Notes under the pieces: generated by a model
What the model was told of the DNA's origin: nothing
Databases searched by the model: none
Seen by the model: the letters and a program-made list of their open reading frames with translations, nothing else
Made by a program: the position numbers and the translations under genes
From: Ferrimonas sediminicola
GTDB lineage: Bacteria > Pseudomonadota > Gammaproteobacteria > Enterobacterales > Shewanellaceae
Assembly (NCBI RefSeq): GCF_005116715.1
Contig: NZ_SWCI01000006.1
Location: 171,258-235,257, forward strand
Direction of reading: 5' to 3'
Length of the DNA stretch: 64,000 nucleotides
Shown: piece after piece, positions 36,310 through 45,088 of the stretch
Layout of the letters: every line of letters begins with the position of its first letter
Position numbering within the stretch: the first letter of the stretch is position 1

Positions 36310-37266
36310 TTAGCCGCTCAGCTTCTCGGTCAGCATCGATTCCAGCTTCGCCTGATCGATGGCGAAGTTGCGGATGCCTTCTGACAGTTTGTCGGTGGCC
36401 ATGGCATCCTGGTTCATCTCCCAGCGGAACTGGGCTTCGGTGATGGGAGCCGGGCGTGATTCCACTTCGCCGCTGAAGCTCAGTTTCCTTTCCACCTGGA
36501 GATCACTCTGTTCCAGTTGCTCCAGCAAGCCGGGGCCGATGGTGAGCCGGTCACACCCGGCCAGCTCCAGGATCTCACCGGTGTTGCGGAAGCTGGCACC
36601 CATCACCACGGTCTGGTAGCCGTGCCGTTTATAGTAGTCGTAGATGGCGCTGACGGAGAGGACGCCCGGGTCTTCGGCGGCGCTGTACTCCTGGCCGGTG
36701 CTGGCCTTGTACCAGTCGAGGATGCGGCCGACAAAGGGGGAGATCAGGTAGGCTCCGGCTTCGGCACAGGCCCGGGCCTGGGCAAAACTGAACAGCAGCG
36801 TCAGGTTGCAGTTGATCCCTTCCTGCTCCAGGCGATGGGCCGCCTGAATCCCCTCCCAGGTGGAGGCCAGCTTGATCAGGATGCGGTCGTTACTGATGCC
36901 CGCTTCATTATAGAGGCGCATCAGTTTGTGGGCCTTATCGATGGAGCCCTTGGTATCGAAGGAGAGGCGGGCATCCACTTCGGTGGAGATACGGCCGGGC
37001 ACGATCTTAAGGATCTCCAGACCGATGTTGACCGCCAGCTTGTCGGCGGCGTCTTCCAGTTGTTGTGCCGGTGTGTTGCTCTGTGCCCTGGCCCAGGCGA
37101 CCGCGTCCTCGATCAGCGGGGCGTACTCAGGGATCTGGGCGGCCTTGAGGATCAGGGAGGGGTTGGTGGTGGCGTCTTCGGGGTGATAGCGCTTGATCGC
37201 TTCGATGTCCCCGGTGTCCGCTACTATGGTCGTCAGTGCTTTCAGTTGGTTTAGAGCGTTAGACAT
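36310..37266 (-). CDS. tal: Transaldolase
   Basis: This 318-residue enzyme of the non-oxidative pentose phosphate pathway has the N-terminal TTNPSLI motif, DARLSFD, and the Schiff-base lysine in [12 protein letters not shown] at about residue 132. [18 protein letters not shown] follows. It is divergent from the symporter gene across a 748-base gap. Confidence 0.97.
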   Translation of the reverse strand: MSNALNQLKALTTIVADTGDIEAIKRYHPEDATTNPSLILKAAQIPEYAPLIEDAVAWARAQSNTPAQQLEDAADKLAVNIGLEILKIVPGRISTEVDARLSFDTKGSIDKAHKLMRLYNEAGISNDRILIKLASTWEGIQAAHRLEQEGINCNLTLLFSFAQARACAEAGAYLISPFVGRILDWYKASTGQEYSAAEDPGVLSVSAIYDYYKRHGYQTVVMGASFRNTGEILELAGCDRLTIGPGLLEQLEQSDLQVERKLSFSGEVESRPAPITEAQFRWEMNQDAMATDKLSEGIRNFAIDQAKLESMLTEKLSG

Positions 37267-37796
37267 AGGTGTTTTTCCGTTACAACAAACTGGGCGTTAA
37301 GCCCACCATTAAATGCGATTTCGTATTATTTGCCAACATTAAAGTAATAAAATTACAGCCATTGGCCGGCTTAAGCGACCCAGCCGCGCATTTCGCGAGG
37401 CAACCTGCCAGGAAATCTGCCCCTTACCCAGCCGTGAAACGAGTGTGTGGTACCGGCCATATAATTAAAAAGAGGCAAATTTATCAATTGCTTCAGGAAA
37501 AATTCTTCGGCCGGAATCAGTCAGTCTATATCAGATTGGACCCTAGACTCACCCACTGAGGTCAATTTTCCATGGGGTTTTCCTTTCGGTGCGCCTCTTT
37601 CTATCCGTTAGCGTATGATGTGTCGTCAAAGTCGAAAACGGGGGAGCAGCCCTGTCCCTTAGCAAAAGGTAGTCGTCCGGGCGGAGTTTGCCACGGTGCA
37701 GGCGGGTAAAATATTGGCTTCAGGTTAACGGGGTGTTGCATTTTGGGGTGTTTTGGATGTCGCCGAGGTTAGCGGGGGGATAGCTTGATGTTGAGT

Positions 37797-37812
37797 TGTG
37801 ATCGGGGTCACG
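37797..37812 (+). promoter_or_regulatory. CRP-like binding site
   Basis: TGTGATCGGGGTCACG matches the TGTGA-N6-TCACA pattern in nine of ten half-site positions. It lies about 40 bases before the likely transcription start of the symporter gene, as in CRP class II promoters. Confidence 0.65.
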
Positions 37813-37899
37813 CGGATTTCTGAAAAACCTATGCTAACGTGCCCCCCCATCGCCCGAAAGAGGCGCTCAAAAGTTGCCCTCTTCTATTCAACTACAACC

Positions 37900-37990
37900 C
37901 TAAATCGGGGCGAAAGGCCAGGCAGGGCCGCATATTGTGGTTAGGGACATCTCCAGTTAATAGTGAACCGGTGCCAGCATCGGGTTTTTT
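37900..37990 (+). promoter_or_regulatory. Leader with inverted repeat and intrinsic terminator before the symporter gene
   Basis: CCCTAA near 37908 can pair with TTAGGG at 37941-37946, enclosing a GC-rich segment. A terminator follows at 37968-37990: CCGGTG, a CCAG loop, CATCGG (one G-U pair) and six T, ending 24 bases before the symporter ATG. A terminator in this place suggests attenuation. It does not match the glycine or lysine riboswitch consensus as I know them. Confidence 0.5.
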
Positions 37991-38014
37991 CACTCAGCAA
38001 AGAAGAATTCCAAT

Positions 38015-39469
38015 ATGAATATGACAGCAGTCACCGGGGCCTCTGCCCTTGAGGCCGTGAACGACGTTCTGGCTTCGGCAACCGGCACCGTCAATGGCCT
38101 ACTGTGGAATCACATCCTCATCTACCTGCTGGTGTTGGCGGGCTTCCTGTTTACCGTGCGCCTGGGCTTCATCCAGTTCCGGCGCCTCGGTCACGGGTTC
38201 CGTTCCGTGATGCATGGCCGAGAGACCGAACATGGCATCTCCTCCTTCCAGGTGTTCTGTACCTCCATGGCGGCCCGTGTGGGTACTGGCAACATGGCGG
38301 GTATCGCCGTGGCCATTGTCGGCGGCGGTCCCGGTGCCATCTTCTGGATGTGGGTGATCGCCCTGCTGGGAATGTCCACCGCCTTTGTCGAGGCCACCCT
38401 GGCCCAGCTGTTCAAGGTGGAGGATGATGAAGGGTTCTATCGCGGTGGACCGGCCTACTACATGGAGAAGGGCCTGGGACAGCGCTGGATGGGGATCCTG
38501 TTCTCCATCTTCCTGATCATCTCCTTCGGATTCGTATTCAACGCGGTTCAGGCTAACACCATTGCCGGTGCCATCGGCGACGCGTTCGGTATCGACAAAC
38601 TGATGCTGGGCCTGATTATGGTGGCGGCGACCGCCTTTATTATTGTGGGCGGCATGAAGAAGGTGGCGCATGCCTCCGAAGTGATTGTGCCCATCATGGC
38701 GGTGGTCTACCTGGCGGTTGCCCTGGTGGTGGTGGTGCTGAACCTGGGCAAGGTGCCGGAGGCCCTGGCGCTGATCATCGAGAGCGCCTTCGGACTGGAG
38801 CAGTTTGCCGGCGGCGCCCTGGGCGCCCTGATCATTGGTGCCAAGCGTGGCCTGTTCTCCAACGAGGCGGGCATGGGCTCTGCGGCCAGCGTGGCGGCCA
38901 GCGCCAACCCCAACCCCAAGCACCCTGCCTCCCAGGGCTTCATCCAGATGACCGGTGTGTTCGTTGACACCCTGGTGATCTGTACCGCCTCTGCGGCCAT
39001 CATCCTGCTCTCCGGTGTGCTGGACAATCCGGGTGATGCCCAGGGTATTGGCCTGCTGCAACTGGCTCTGACCAATGAGCTGGGCGGCTGGGCCAGCTAC
39101 TTCGTGGCCTTTGCCATCATCCTGTTCAGCTTCAGCTCCATCATCGCCAATTACAGTTATGCCGAGAACAACATCATGTTCCTCAACGGCAACACCCATA
39201 AAGGCCTAATGCTGTTCCGTGTCGCCGTACTGGGTATGGTGCTGTTTGGCTCCATGGCCAAGGTTGCCGTGGTATGGGACCTGGCCGATGCCTCCATGGG
39301 CCTGATGGCGCTGGTGAACATCGTGGCCATCCTGGGCCTTTCTGGTCTGGCGGTGAAGCTGGCAAAGGATTATGTGCAGCAGTTGGATGCGGGTAGGACC
39401 CCAAGCTTTGATCCTGCACGCTTCCCCGAGCTCAAGGGCAAACTGGCCCCGGGTGTCTGGGACAGGTAA
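38015..39469 (+). CDS. AGCS family sodium:alanine (amino acid) symporter
   Basis: This 484-residue inner-membrane carrier has about eleven helices. The family signature shows as FQVFCTSMAARVGTGNMAGIAVAI, with GGPGAIFWMW and FFRGGPAYY-like GFYRGGPAYYMEKGLGQ, then LFSNEAGMGSAA. It brings in alanine or glycine with Na+. It has its own promoter region with a CRP-like site, suggesting control by carbon status, and a terminator after it. Confidence 0.94.
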   Translation: MNMTAVTGASALEAVNDVLASATGTVNGLLWNHILIYLLVLAGFLFTVRLGFIQFRRLGHGFRSVMHGRETEHGISSFQVFCTSMAARVGTGNMAGIAVAIVGGGPGAIFWMWVIALLGMSTAFVEATLAQLFKVEDDEGFYRGGPAYYMEKGLGQRWMGILFSIFLIISFGFVFNAVQANTIAGAIGDAFGIDKLMLGLIMVAATAFIIVGGMKKVAHASEVIVPIMAVVYLAVALVVVVLNLGKVPEALALIIESAFGLEQFAGGALGALIIGAKRGLFSNEAGMGSAASVAASANPNPKHPASQGFIQMTGVFVDTLVICTASAAIILLSGVLDNPGDAQGIGLLQLALTNELGGWASYFVAFAIILFSFSSIIANYSYAENNIMFLNGNTHKGLMLFRVAVLGMVLFGSMAKVAVVWDLADASMGLMALVNIVAILGLSGLAVKLAKDYVQQLDAGRTPSFDPARFPELKGKLAPGVWDR

Positions 39470-39488
39470 GCCGATTACCCCTATCGAA

Positions 39489-39515
39489 AACCACGCCAGC
39501 CGGCGTGGTTTTTTT
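39489..39515 (+). terminator. Terminator after the AGCS symporter gene
   Basis: A 9-bp stem AACCACGCC/GGCGTGGTT with an AGCC loop and a run of seven T including the stem end. Confidence 0.92.
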
Positions 39516-39571
39516 GTTGGGTACCGGTGTTATCATGGCGTCAGTGATGTTGAATAAGGATGGAGCCTGCC

Positions 39572-40348
39572 ATGCTGGTCGTTATTTCCCCCGCCAAGAA
39601 TCTGGACTACCACAACCCGGCTCCCACCGAGCTCAGCACCCAGCCGGATCTGCTGGGTGAGGCGACCCAGCTGATCGAGGTGTGCCGCAAGCTGATGCCT
39701 GCGGATCTGGCCTCGCTGATGAAGCTGAGTGACAAGCTGGCGGGGCTGAATGTGGCCAGGTTCCAGGAGTGGCACACCCCCTTTACCGCTGACAATGCCA
39801 AGCAGGCGCTGTTTGCCTTCAATGGTGATGTCTACACCGGCCTTGAGGCGGCCAGCCTGAATGAGCAGGAGCTGGAGTACACCCAGAAGCACCTGAGGAT
39901 CCTCTCCGGCCTCTACGGCCTGCTACGCCCACTGGATCTGATGCAGGCCTATCGCCTGGAGATGGGTACCAAGTTGGCCAACCCCAGGGGCAAGGATCTC
40001 TATGCGTTCTGGGGCAAGCTGATTACCGACAGGCTCAACCAGGCTCTGGCGGAGCAGCAGACCCAGATACTGGTAAACCTGGCCTCCAACGAGTACTTCA
40101 AATCGGTCAAGGTCCGTGAGCTGAACGCCAAGGTGGTGACCCCGGTATTCAAGGATCTCAAGAACGGCCAGTACAAGATCATCAGCTTCTACGCCAAGAG
40201 GGCCCGCGGCATGATGGCCCGCTTTATGGCCAAGGAGCAGGTGACCGAGCTGGCGCAGCTGGAGAGATTCAATTACGGCGGCTACTGCTACAGCGCCGAG
40301 CACTCGGATGATAAGACCCTGGTGTTCTTGCGAGATGAGCCTGCCTAG
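39572..40348 (+). CDS. yaaA: YaaA family peroxide stress protein
   Basis: A 258-residue UPF0246 protein that begins [13 protein letters not shown] and contains LYGLLRPLD, the family-conserved NLASNEYFK, and a [10 protein letters not shown] segment. E. coli YaaA lowers free iron and DNA damage during peroxide stress. The ATG at 39572 gives exactly the E. coli length and follows GGAG; an ATG four codons upstream is an alternative. Confidence 0.95.
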   Translation: MLVVISPAKNLDYHNPAPTELSTQPDLLGEATQLIEVCRKLMPADLASLMKLSDKLAGLNVARFQEWHTPFTADNAKQALFAFNGDVYTGLEAASLNEQELEYTQKHLRILSGLYGLLRPLDLMQAYRLEMGTKLANPRGKDLYAFWGKLITDRLNQALAEQQTQILVNLASNEYFKSVKVRELNAKVVTPVFKDLKNGQYKIISFYAKRARGMMARFMAKEQVTELAQLERFNYGGYCYSAEHSDDKTLVFLRDEPA

Positions 40349-40368
40349 CAAGAGGGCGCCAGATAAAG

Positions 40369-40397
40369 AAAAAGGAGGACCAGGGTCCTCCTTTTTT
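40369..40397. terminator. Bidirectional terminator between yaaA and the M28 peptidase gene
   Basis: AAAAAGGAGGAC pairs with GTCCTCCTTTTTT around a short loop, giving T-runs on both strands between convergent genes. Confidence 0.93.
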
Positions 40398-40402
40398 GCA
40401 CC

Positions 40403-41800
40403 CTACTCCTGGGGCAGGGGAATGGGACGCAGAGACTGTTCGGCGTTGGCCATCAGCCAGGTATACAGGGTGTAGACGGCGCTGCTCTGACGCAGGGCAT
40501 CCGGGTCCACCTTATCCAGGGTGTCGTCCATGGTGTGGTGGACATCGAAATAGTCGCTGCCGTCCATGGACAGCCCGGCCACCGGCACCCCTTCATCGGG
40601 CAGGATGGAGACATCCGGCCCTCCCCAGCTGTGGTTGTGCCCCCGCTCGACCCCCAGAGGCGCCAGCTGGCGGGCCACCTCATCCATTGTTTCCAGGGCG
40701 GCTTCATTGACCCTGGAGTCCAGCCGGTAGATGGGACCGGCGCCGAAATCGGCCTCGGCGGCGATGTAGAGGCTGTCCAGTCTATCCAGGTGAGCCGCCT
40801 TATAGGCCTTGGCACCGATGAGGCCTATCTCCTCGGCGGCAAACAGCACCACCCGGACGGTGCGTTTGGGCTTAAGATTCCGCTCAATGATGTGCTTGGC
40901 GGCGGCGGTGACGATGGCCACACCGGCACCGTCATCCAGGGCGCCGGTTCCCTCATCCCAGGAGTCCAGATGAGCGCCAATCAGCACCACCTGCTCCGGG
41001 TGGGTGCTGCCGGTGATCTCCGCCACCACGTTGTAGCTGATCTGCTCGCGGCGGGTTTCGCTGCTGAGCTTGAGGTTGAAACGCACCGGTTCGCCCCGCT
41101 TGAGCAGACGCTCTAGCTGATCGGCGTCGGGGTTGGAGAGGGCGGCGGCCGGGATCTGAGCGATCCCCTCCTGGTAGCGCATCATGCCGGTGTGGGCGAA
41201 GCGGTGGCTGTCGGTGCCTACCGAGCGCAGCAGCATGGCTACCGCCCCCTTCTTGGCCGCCTCAACCGCGCCTCTGCCCCTGGCCTTCACCACCGGGCTG
41301 TAGCCGCGACCATCCTTATAGCGCTCCATCCTGTGGTTGATGAAGACGATCTTGCCCATGACCTGCTCAGGGTCGGCCTGTTTCAGATCCTCCAGGGTAT
41401 TGAAGGCCACCACCTCGGCTTCCACGCCCGCCGGGTCGGTGCCTACCGTGTTCCCCAGGGCGGTGACCACCATGGACTGGGGGAAGGGGGTGGTAATTCT
41501 GGCGCTGGCCTGACCCCGGTGCCAGTGGGGGACGGTCACCGGCTCGAGGTAAACCCTGTCGAAGCCCAGGGTGTTCAGCTTGGCTTTGGCCCAGGCAACG
41601 GCGCGACGGTCTGCCTCGGTGCCGGGCAGACGTGGTCCCACCTCAGTGGTCAGGGATTCCAGCAGGTTCCAGGCCCGGTTGCTGGCCATGGCGTGCTGGC
41701 GCAGCTGTTGGCCCTGGCTCAGGATCTCGTCGGTAAAGGGGGCAGCCAGTGTGGTGTGGGCGGCCAGCAGGCCGGCGAACAGGGTGAGGGACAAGCGCAT
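40403..41800 (-). CDS. Secreted M28 family zinc aminopeptidase
   Basis: This 465-residue protein has a signal peptide (about 1-19, LAAP), an inserted PA-type domain (about 120-250) and an M28 peptidase domain. Zinc-ligand and catalytic residues are visible in GAHLDSWDEGTGALDDGAG, FAAEEIGLIGA, AEADFG and DVHHTMDD. It should release N-terminal amino acids from peptides in the periplasm or outside the cell. The family (PSMA-like or carboxypeptidase Q-like) is clear; the substrate is not. Confidence 0.92.
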   Translation of the reverse strand: MRLSLTLFAGLLAAHTTLAAPFTDEILSQGQQLRQHAMASNRAWNLLESLTTEVGPRLPGTEADRRAVAWAKAKLNTLGFDRVYLEPVTVPHWHRGQASARITTPFPQSMVVTALGNTVGTDPAGVEAEVVAFNTLEDLKQADPEQVMGKIVFINHRMERYKDGRGYSPVVKARGRGAVEAAKKGAVAMLLRSVGTDSHRFAHTGMMRYQEGIAQIPAAALSNPDADQLERLLKRGEPVRFNLKLSSETRREQISYNVVAEITGSTHPEQVVLIGAHLDSWDEGTGALDDGAGVAIVTAAAKHIIERNLKPKRTVRVVLFAAEEIGLIGAKAYKAAHLDRLDSLYIAAEADFGAGPIYRLDSRVNEAALETMDEVARQLAPLGVERGHNHSWGGPDVSILPDEGVPVAGLSMDGSDYFDVHHTMDDTLDKVDPDALRQSSAVYTLYTWLMANAEQSLRPIPLPQE

Positions 41801-41903
41801 GGGGTTCCTTATGGTTGTGATTTTCCTTGGCCGGGCAATGTATCAGATTCCTGTGACGGCAGGCAAAGAACCAAAAGGGCGGGGGCCTGGCAGACAGGCA
41901 TAA

Positions 41904-41929
41904 AAAAAACCGGCCGAAGCCGGTTTTTT
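41904..41929. terminator. Terminator after rpsT
   Basis: A perfect inverted repeat (AAAAAACCGGC, CGAA loop, GCCGGTTTTTT) follows rpsT on the minus strand, with T-runs both ways. Confidence 0.93.
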
Positions 41930-41949
41930 ATCGTCACGAAATCAGAAGC

Positions 41950-42210
41950 TTACAGAGCTTTGATTTGAGCGTTCAGACGGCTCTTGTGACGGGCAGCCTT
42001 ATTCTTGTGAATCAGGCCTTTGGTCGCCATGCGATCCAGGATCGGCATAGCGGCGTTGAAAGCTTCGGTGGCAGCAGCTTTGTCGCCAGAGGCGATAGCA
42101 GCTACGGTTTTCTTCAGATAGGTGCGCAACATGGAGCGGCGGCTAGCATTGTGCTGGCGACGCTTCTCAGACTGAATTGCACGCTTCTTAGCAGACTTGA
42201 TGTTAGCCAA
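41950..42210 (-). CDS. rpsT: 30S ribosomal protein S20 with TTG start
   Basis: An 86-residue basic helical protein that binds 16S rRNA. The N-terminus [20 protein letters not shown] matches S20. The start is TTG at 42208-42210, with GGAG eight bases upstream; no ATG is available. E. coli rpsT also starts with UUG, which is tied to its autoregulation. An in-frame TTG two codons upstream would add residues not found in S20. Confidence 0.97.
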   Translation of the reverse strand: MANIKSAKKRAIQSEKRRQHNASRRSMLRTYLKKTVAAIASGDKAAATEAFNAAMPILDRMATKGLIHKNKAARHKSRLNAQIKAL

Positions 42211-42473
42211 GGTCAAACTCCTAAAAGACGGTGCTGTCGTATTCTCAAAGGCCGTGGAAAATACCGCTTTTATGGGGCAATGTCAATCACGCCGCGCAAA
42301 TTAGCGACACCAAGTTCGGAGAAACTCCTAACTTTGGCATTCTTCGGGCCAACTAGTTTAAGATGGGGCGCAATTCTAGCAGCATTTTTTGCCGGGCGAC
42401 AGGGGCAGTGAGGGATATTTCTCAGCCCTGTCTGTTAATCCTGGCCCGTCAATGAAAAGTAGAGCAATTTCCT

Positions 42474-44030
42474 TTGAGTAAACAGTTGATGCGCTCCGGG
42501 GCCGTGGTGAGTGCCATGACCTTGATCTCCCGTGTTCTGGGATTGGTTAGGGATGTGGTGGTGGCCAACCTGATGGGGGCGGGCGCCGCGGCGGATGTCT
42601 TCTTCCTGGCCAATAAGATTCCCAACTTCCTGCGGCGCCTGTTCGCCGAGGGGGCGTTTGCCCAGGCCTTTGTGCCTGTGCTGACCGAATACCGGCACCA
42701 GGGCAGTGACGACGAGGTGCGTCACCTGATTGCCAAGGTGAGTGGCACCCTGGGCACCCTGGTGACCCTGGTGACCCTGTTTGGGGTGCTAGCCTCGCCG
42801 CTGCTGGCGGCGCTGTTCGGCACCGGCTGGTTCGTGGCCTGGCTCAATGATGAACCGGCTGGGGAGAAGTTCGTTCTGGCCAGCCTGATGCTGAAGATCA
42901 CCTTCCCCTACCTGTGGTTTATCACCTTTACCGCCTTGTCGGGGGCGATCCTCAACACCCTGGGGCGCTTCGCGGTGGCGGCCTTTACCCCGGTGTTTCT
43001 CAATATCGCCATCATCGGTTGCGCCCTGTGGCTGGCCCCGCAGCTGGCGCGTCCTGAACTGGCGCTGGCCTGGGGGGTGTTTATCGGCGGCTTGATTCAG
43101 TTTTTGTTTCAGATCCCCTTCCTGGTCCGGGCCAGGGTGCTGGTGCGTCCCAGCTGGGGTTGGAACGATGACGGGGTGAAACGGATCCGCACCCTGATGC
43201 TGCCGGCGATGTTTGGTGTGTCCGTCAGTCAGATCAACCTGCTGTTCGATACCTTTATCGCCAGCTTCCTGATGACCGGATCCATCAGCTGGCTCTACTA
43301 CTCGGATCGTCTGCTGGAGTTTCCCCTGGGCCTGTTCGGCATCGCCATCGCTACCGTGATCCTGCCGGCGCTGTCGCGCAAGCATGTGGATGCCAATGGC
43401 GGTGAGTTTGCTTCCACCATGGACTGGGGGGTACGCTCAGTAGTGGTGCTGGGGGTGCCTGCGGCGGCAGGGCTGATCGCCCTGGCGCAACCTATGCTGA
43501 TGGTACTGTTTATGCGGGGAGAGTTCAGCGTTGCCGACAGCCAGATGGCCTCCTACAGCCTGATGGCCTATGGCAGTGGCCTGCTGAGCTTTATGCTGGT
43601 GAAGGTGCTGGCGCCCGGCTATTACTCCCGCCAGGATACCAAGACGCCGGTGCGCTACGGCATTATCGCCATGGTCAGCAACATGGGGTTCAACATCCTG
43701 TTGGCCATTCCTTTCGGTTATGTGGGCCTGGCGATGGCGACCGCGGCGTCGGCGACCCTGAATGCCGCCCTGCTCTATTTCGGCCTGCGGCAACAGGGGG
43801 TGTATCGCCTGAGCGCGGAGACCCTGGGGTTTGTGGCCAGGGTGCTGCTGGCGGCCGTGGTGATGGCGGCTACGCTGCTGAACTTCTCCCCCGCTGAGTC
43901 CCTGTGGGTGGCGATGACCTTGGCGGAGCGCGGCCTGACCCTGACGGCCCTGATTGGCGGTGGCGGTCTGATCTATTTGGCGGTGTTGGTGGTGACCGGG
44001 ATCCGACCTCGTCATCTGCGTGCAGCCTGA
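42474..44030 (+). CDS. murJ: Lipid II flippase MurJ
   Basis: A 518-residue membrane protein with about fourteen helices and the MurJ/MviN signature: SRVLGLVRDVVVANLMGAG, FFLANKIPNFLRRLFAEGAFAQAFVPV. It moves lipid II across the inner membrane for peptidoglycan synthesis. The TTG at 42474 gives MSKQLMRSG, in line with Shewanella homologues; an ATG at 42489 is a shorter alternative. It is divergent from rpsT, as in related genomes. Confidence 0.95.
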   Translation: MSKQLMRSGAVVSAMTLISRVLGLVRDVVVANLMGAGAAADVFFLANKIPNFLRRLFAEGAFAQAFVPVLTEYRHQGSDDEVRHLIAKVSGTLGTLVTLVTLFGVLASPLLAALFGTGWFVAWLNDEPAGEKFVLASLMLKITFPYLWFITFTALSGAILNTLGRFAVAAFTPVFLNIAIIGCALWLAPQLARPELALAWGVFIGGLIQFLFQIPFLVRARVLVRPSWGWNDDGVKRIRTLMLPAMFGVSVSQINLLFDTFIASFLMTGSISWLYYSDRLLEFPLGLFGIAIATVILPALSRKHVDANGGEFASTMDWGVRSVVVLGVPAAAGLIALAQPMLMVLFMRGEFSVADSQMASYSLMAYGSGLLSFMLVKVLAPGYYSRQDTKTPVRYGIIAMVSNMGFNILLAIPFGYVGLAMATAASATLNAALLYFGLRQQGVYRLSAETLGFVARVLLAAVVMAATLLNFSPAESLWVAMTLAERGLTLTALIGGGGLIYLAVLVVTGIRPRHLRAA

Positions 44031-44099
44031 GTGCTGATTCCGGCGCCACTCTGAGGTATAATCCGGCGATTTTCGACACTATGAAGCCCTGGCACGATA

Positions 44100-45029
44100 A
44101 TGGAGCTGATCCGAGGTATACATAATCTGCGTCCCCGCCACCGCGGGTGCGTACTGACCATAGGCAATTTCGATGGGGTCCACCGGGGCCATGCCGAAGT
44201 GATTAACGCCTTGGTCAAAAAGGGCAAAGAGCTGAATCTGCCCACCACGGTGATGCTGTTTGAGCCCCAGCCTCAGGAGCATTTTGCCGGAGAGCGGGCG
44301 CCGGCCCGGCTCAACCTGCTGCGGGATAAGCTGCAGCGACTGGCCGAGCTGGAGGTGGACCGGGTACTGTGCGTCAGTTTCAACCACAGGTTTGCCGAAC
44401 TGACCAGTGATCAGTTTATTGAGCAGCTGCTGGTCGCCAAGCTGGATGTCCGTTACCTGGTGGTAGGGGACGACTTCTGTTTCGGCAAGGGGCGCCAGGG
44501 CAGCTTCCACACCCTGGCGCGGGCGGGCGAGCGCCACGGTTTCCAGGTGGTACCCACCGACAGTTTCAAGGTGGCTCAGCAGCGGGTGAGTTCCACCCTG
44601 ATACGCCTGGCCCTGGCCCATGGGGATCTGGACCGGGCCAGCGGCATGCTGGGGTATGATTACCAGATCACCGGCCGGGTGGCTCATGGCCGCAAGCTGG
44701 GCCGGACCCTGGGCTTCCCGACGGCCAACATCCTGATGAAGCGCCGGGTGGTGCCGGTGAACGGCGTATTTGCCGTCCGGGTCTATGATGAGCGCGATCG
44801 CTGTTACCCGGGGGTGGCCAACGTCGGTCACCGGCCCACGGTATCGGGAACCCGCTGTCAGCTGGAGGTGCACTTGTTCGATTTCGACGGAGACCTCTAC
44901 GGAGAACATTTGCGGGTGGCTCTGGTGAGCCACCTGAGGAAGGAGCAGGCTTTCGAGTCACTCGAAGCGCTGCAATCACAGATTATCAAGGATGCCCAGC
45001 AGGCCAAGATCCTGCTGGCCGCGTCTTAA
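44100..45029 (+). CDS. ribF: Bifunctional riboflavin kinase / FAD synthetase
   Basis: This 309-residue enzyme makes FMN and FAD. The N-terminal adenylyltransferase part shows TIGNFDGVHRGHAEV and VGDDFCFGKGRQG; the C-terminal kinase part shows GRTLGFPTANI, NGVFAVRV and VANVGHRPT. The murJ-ribF-ileS-lspA-fkpB-ispH order is conserved. Confidence 0.97.
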   Translation: MELIRGIHNLRPRHRGCVLTIGNFDGVHRGHAEVINALVKKGKELNLPTTVMLFEPQPQEHFAGERAPARLNLLRDKLQRLAELEVDRVLCVSFNHRFAELTSDQFIEQLLVAKLDVRYLVVGDDFCFGKGRQGSFHTLARAGERHGFQVVPTDSFKVAQQRVSSTLIRLALAHGDLDRASGMLGYDYQITGRVAHGRKLGRTLGFPTANILMKRRVVPVNGVFAVRVYDERDRCYPGVANVGHRPTVSGTRCQLEVHLFDFDGDLYGEHLRVALVSHLRKEQAFESLEALQSQIIKDAQQAKILLAAS

Positions 45030-45088
45030 ACTGCTTTAATCCAGGGCATTCAATACTTGGTGTTACCTGAACAATGGTGAAAGGATCG

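Larger units (their letters stand above)
37267..38014. promoter_or_regulatory. 748-base divergent region between tal and the AGCS symporter gene
   Basis: No credible gene lies here. The tal-proximal part holds the tal promoter. The symporter-proximal part carries a CRP-like palindrome (37797-37812), a possible -10 near 37830-37838 and a leader of about 170 bases ending in an intrinsic terminator. The 37269-37559 open frame matches no family and begins within the tal promoter region, so it is not called. Confidence 0.6.

Noticed and set aside
37269..37559. Plus-strand 96-residue open frame before the symporter gene
   Set aside because: It begins two bases from the tal start codon, where the tal promoter must lie, and has no recognisable feature.
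37840..37990. Glycine or lysine riboswitch before the symporter gene
   Set aside because: The conserved aptamer cores of these classes were looked for and not found; only the terminator and one inverted repeat are supported.
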